This document shows, one piece after another, positions 33,200 to 36,727 of a stretch of 36,727 nucleotides of DNA. The notes below the pieces were generated by a model. That model had not been told where the DNA came from. It worked only from the letters and a program-made list of their open reading frames with translations, and did no database searches. Numbering within the stretch: position 1 is the first letter of the stretch; each line of letters begins with the position of its first letter. The DNA is taken from positions 1-36,727 of the forward strand of contig JAFYOU010000030.1 of assembly GCA_017560095.1 (NCBI GenBank), written 5' to 3'. The stretch is from Candidatus Gastranaerophilales bacterium. GTDB taxonomy: Bacteria; Cyanobacteriota; Vampirovibrionia; Gastranaerophilales; Gastranaerophilaceae. The position numbers were made by a program, and so were the translations under genes.

Positions 33200-35314
33200 T
33201 TAAGCTAAGACAAAACCATATCTTTCAAAGATTGGCAAATATTGTTCGTCCACCGCACTCAAACCTTGTTCATTAAATGTTTTTATAATAGCACTTGCTT
33301 TTTTATGAGCTTCGTGTAGTTCATCGGTTCCTGCAGACATCCAAACATCTCTTCTGTATGAATAAATTTTTGCTTTTTCTAAGGGGGTAAGGTTTTCATT
33401 CGGATCATCTTCTTTTGCCAAAAGTTTTGAAACATGTCCATCTCCTTTGGCCAACATCGAACCAATTGCTCTTGTATTAGGCATAAACTCCCAAACTAAA
33501 GCCATTCTTAGTGCTTGAATTCTTGGAGTTAAATCTTTTTGTTCAATTCTAGCTTGCCTATGTGTTTCTCTTAGAGATTTCTTCAATTCTTGCTCAAACT
33601 TAACTTTTCTAATGAATTCTTGGTTTTTAGGAGTAGCAATATCGATATATCTTCTTTCTCTATCTGCTACATTTATGTATTCTTCAATTATTTCAACATC
33701 TCCACAAAATATTGCATATTCAAGCCTTTCTCCTTTTATTCGGAGTGCTTTTGAAACTTGTGCAAATGTTTTAATGTGCGGATTTCCGTCTCTCAGCGCT
33801 TGTAGCTTATTGAGATTTTTATTTTTACCAATGTGTTTTTCTGTACTTATTGTTACGAAAGATTCGCCATCTTCATTTACCTCGCCATCCAATTCACCTT
33901 TATTTATTAAATCAATCAAGATAGCTTTTTTAGCAAAGCCCAGTTTTTCCAAATGTGTTACCGGAATATCTATAATTTCAGATGTTTTTGCGTGCAACTC
34001 TTTATATGCAAAACTTGATTTTCTTGGGTAAAGTGGGTGAATATCGCTAAGTAATTGCTGATTTTTAGGATTTTCTACATCTATTACTTCGCCCCAAGGT
34101 TTTTTATCGTGTTCAAGTGAAACTCGAGAAAGATATTGTCTAAATTTTGACCCTTGACTAATTATTAAACTATTTAATTCATTATCAGGATTGATAAACA
34201 TGAAGTTTATTTTTGCATCTTTATCTTCTTTGTCATATTTTTTATAAACAAATGGTAAATGTTCTGCATCAATATTCCTTTCTTTTGACAACATTGCTTT
34301 TGTTTTTACTTTTCCAGATTTTAAATCTGCAATGGCTTGTGTGTAGCTATTATCTTTTGGAAATAGAACTAATTTTTTTGAACCAATTATTATGCTTTCA
34401 GCATTTGGGAAGATTACCCCTATATCCATAAGTCCAAAAAATGTTTCTAATTCTTCTGTGCTAATTACTTCAAAATTTTCAAATCTTGTTAAATATTCTT
34501 GATTTTCTTTGCTATTGATGAGTAATTTTTCCCGTCCAACTGGAAATTTTTCAAGTTGGGACTTAAGCGCCTCTTTGGCATATGGTGAAAGATTTGCATA
34601 TTGTTCACTCTCTAAATCAATAATACAACCTAGTTCACGCGCTAGTTCGATTTTTGGTTTCTGACTTACTGCTGCGCAATTTGCACTATCGTATAAAATT
34701 GCAAAATTTGGAAAATGTATAATATGTTCAATTTGTTTTTGTGGTGTTTTTATTAAAGATTCGCATTCTGTAATCCGCTTATTTAAACATTCGTTTTCAT
34801 CATTTAAGTTTGTAACTAATTTTTTGATTATGTTTTTGATTGCTGACATTTTCTCTTCGATTAGACCAAAAGAAGTAGCTCTAAGTCGGGGTTCACGCTT
34901 TATTTCAGAACTAAATAATTCTAATGTTTTAGTTGACAAACTATATTCTTCAGATTTTGCCGATAAAATTTCTTGCAATTTCATCACCAAAAGATCCTTA
35001 GAATACATTTTCTTTCTAGAAAATTCTGAAATACATTCAAATTCTTCAACAGAAAAACTTATTTTCCCAAGCATCTTCTCCAATGCAACAATATCATTCT
35101 CGATTTCAACTTTTCGTGCTTCTGCTTCTTCTTTTCTTTTAGTTAGATCACTTATGTCACTTTCTAATTTTGCAATCATTCTTTCAGCATTTGCTTCAGG
35201 TGAAAATTCAACAGAATCATATTTTTGATTAGCTCTAAAATTAATCAATTTTTGGGTGTCAAAATTTAAACCATTCGATTTAATATTATAAAAATTTAAA
35301 TTATGAATATTCAT
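33200..35314 (-). CDS. hypothetical 704-aa protein with coiled coil and helix-turn-helix-like modules
   Basis: I do not recognise this family. There is no signal peptide or membrane span. The first 40 residues are Asn-rich and low-complexity (NLNFYNIKSNGLNF, INFRANQ). Residues about 42-190 are mostly heptad-like coiled coil (ANAERMIAKLESDISDLTKR, then RKVEIENDIVALEKMLGK). The second half has recurring elements of the form I-D/N-xx-N-P/K-N-Q followed by a helix: INSKENQEYL (266), IDVENPKNQQLL (411) and IDIATPKNQEFI (557). Between them lie short helix pairs with a Gly turn, such as KLGFAKKAILIDLINKGELDGEVNEDGESFVTIS (457-490) and KALRIKGERLEYAIFCGDVE (522-541), which resemble excisionase/MerR-type winged helices. 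DNA binding is therefore possible but unproven. No SD or clear -10 precedes the ATG at 35314. It is codirectional with the tandem pair, 39 nt upstream of it, but the pair has its own -10. Confidence 0.7.
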   Translation of the reverse strand: MNIHNLNFYNIKSNGLNFDTQKLINFRANQKYDSVEFSPEANAERMIAKLESDISDLTKRKEEAEARKVEIENDIVALEKMLGKISFSVEEFECISEFSRKKMYSKDLLVMKLQEILSAKSEEYSLSTKTLELFSSEIKREPRLRATSFGLIEEKMSAIKNIIKKLVTNLNDENECLNKRITECESLIKTPQKQIEHIIHFPNFAILYDSANCAAVSQKPKIELARELGCIIDLESEQYANLSPYAKEALKSQLEKFPVGREKLLINSKENQEYLTRFENFEVISTEELETFFGLMDIGVIFPNAESIIIGSKKLVLFPKDNSYTQAIADLKSGKVKTKAMLSKERNIDAEHLPFVYKKYDKEDKDAKINFMFINPDNELNSLIISQGSKFRQYLSRVSLEHDKKPWGEVIDVENPKNQQLLSDIHPLYPRKSSFAYKELHAKTSEIIDIPVTHLEKLGFAKKAILIDLINKGELDGEVNEDGESFVTISTEKHIGKNKNLNKLQALRDGNPHIKTFAQVSKALRIKGERLEYAIFCGDVEIIEEYINVADRERRYIDIATPKNQEFIRKVKFEQELKKSLRETHRQARIEQKDLTPRIQALRMALVWEFMPNTRAIGSMLAKGDGHVSKLLAKEDDPNENLTPLEKAKIYSYRRDVWMSAGTDELHEAHKKASAIIKTFNEQGLSAVDEQYLPIFERYGFVLA

Positions 35315-35383
35315 TAAACCAATACATATCTTTTTCTACACAAAATACAAAACAAATACAGTTTAAAATTTGCCTAATATTAA

Positions 35384-36475
<1,092 letters not shown>

Positions 36476-36496
36476 TTAATTAGCTAAGCAATAATT

Positions 36497-36530
36497 AAAA
36501 AAGAGCCGAAATATTTTTCGGCTCTTTTTT
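36497..36530 (+). terminator. terminator after gap
   Basis: AAAAAAGAGCCGAAA (36497-36511) pairs perfectly with TTTCGGCTCTTTTTT (36516-36530) around a TATT loop: 15 bp, ending in six T residues. Confidence 0.95.
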
Positions 36531-36606
36531 GTATAAAGTGTATTATTTTATACAATTCTAATTATATTTTTATTTGGGACTTTTATTTTGATTTATTTTT
36601 CTTTTG

Positions 36607-36690
36607 AAGAAGCTAAAGCTTCTTATTCACTTTCTTTTCTTTGTTCAAGCGCCTATCAAAGAAAAGAAAGTGAATCGAAAGAAAAGAAAG
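36607..36690. repeat. tandem hairpins in a purine/pyrimidine-asymmetric element
   Basis: AAGAAGCT (36607-36614) and AGCTTCTT (36617-36624) form one inverted repeat. Directly adjoining, ATTCACTTTCTTTTCTTTG (36625-36643) and CAAAGAAAAGAAAGTGAAT (36657-36675) form a perfect 19-bp one with a 13-nt loop. GAAAAGAAAG recurs at 36661-36670 and 36681-36690. The strand is all-pyrimidine-rich on the left and purine-rich on the right. No gene and no T-tract at the right place, so not a simple terminator. It may be a dispersed intergenic repeat. Confidence 0.6.
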
Positions 36691-36727
36691 AAGGCTTAGT
36701 TAAATTCTTTGTTTCTTCTTTTTTAAA

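Noticed and set aside
33612-34031. 139-codon plus-strand ORF antisense to the 704-aa gene
   Set aside because: Ser/Leu/Phe-rich composition typical of antisense frames, no promoter or SD, no recognisable motif; the minus frame is far longer.

Overview
The window looks like chromosomal DNA from a very AT-rich, Gram-negative-type bacterium on the cyanobacterial side of the tree, most likely a gut-type Melainabacteria / Vampirovibrionia (Gastranaerophilales-like). The strongest argument is RNA polymerase: beta-prime is split into two genes (rpoC1-like, 570 aa; rpoC2-like, 1284 aa) at the cyanobacterial position, and the second half carries a very large insertion in the trigger loop, as in Cyanobacteria. 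No photosynthesis gene is present. The VKOR-DsbA fusion, a DUF4330 protein and lipopolysaccharide-type sugar genes fit the same assignment. The assignment is inference from gene content, not from a database search.

Layout. 1-2190 (minus): mazG, a CgeB-like glycosyltransferase and tRNA-Ser(GGA). 2286-3605 (plus): an ArsB/NhaD-type ion transporter, then an orphan EF-hand fragment and a convergent hypothetical gene, each set off by hairpin terminators. 4506-10851 (plus): ruvB, a DnaJ-family co-chaperone with half the usual zinc centre, a small Cys/Asp-rich protein, a VKOR-DsbA disulfide-forming fusion, queH, and an exported ankyrin-M48 metalloprotease-TPR protein. A small exported protein follows on minus. 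11631-20591 (plus): rpoB-rpoC1-rpoC2 behind a good promoter and a leader of about 128 nt, closed by a 14-bp terminator. 20716-23031: a divergent mutS. 23054-31100: surface polysaccharide genes (manC, rmlD on minus; an O-antigen-ligase-like protein, DUF4330 protein, heptose-kinase-like PfkB protein and GT2 glycosyltransferase as one minus-strand operon), interrupted by a plus-strand peptide-binding protein. 31422-35314 (minus): two overlapping, paralogous exported proteins and a 704-aa hypothetical protein. 35471-36475: gap (GAPDH). The right edge holds a 19-bp perfect inverted repeat.

How the parts may work together. ManC, RmlD, the two glycosyltransferases, the heptose-kinase-like protein and the ligase-like protein point to assembly of a rhamnose- and mannose/GDP-sugar-containing surface glycan. 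VKOR-DsbA would supply disulfides outside the cytoplasm. The other genes are mostly housekeeping.

Three things stand out. Several genes without a Shine-Dalgarno (SD) sequence have a -10 hexamer ending 6-7 nt before the ATG, which predicts leaderless mRNAs. Two genes have hairpins that either hide the SD (6753 gene) or stand between a perfect SD and the ATG (mutS). The tandem exported pair at 31422-33160 shares an LWNATV motif and belongs to no family I can name. All positions, motifs and pairings were read by eye; no search, alignment or folding program was run.
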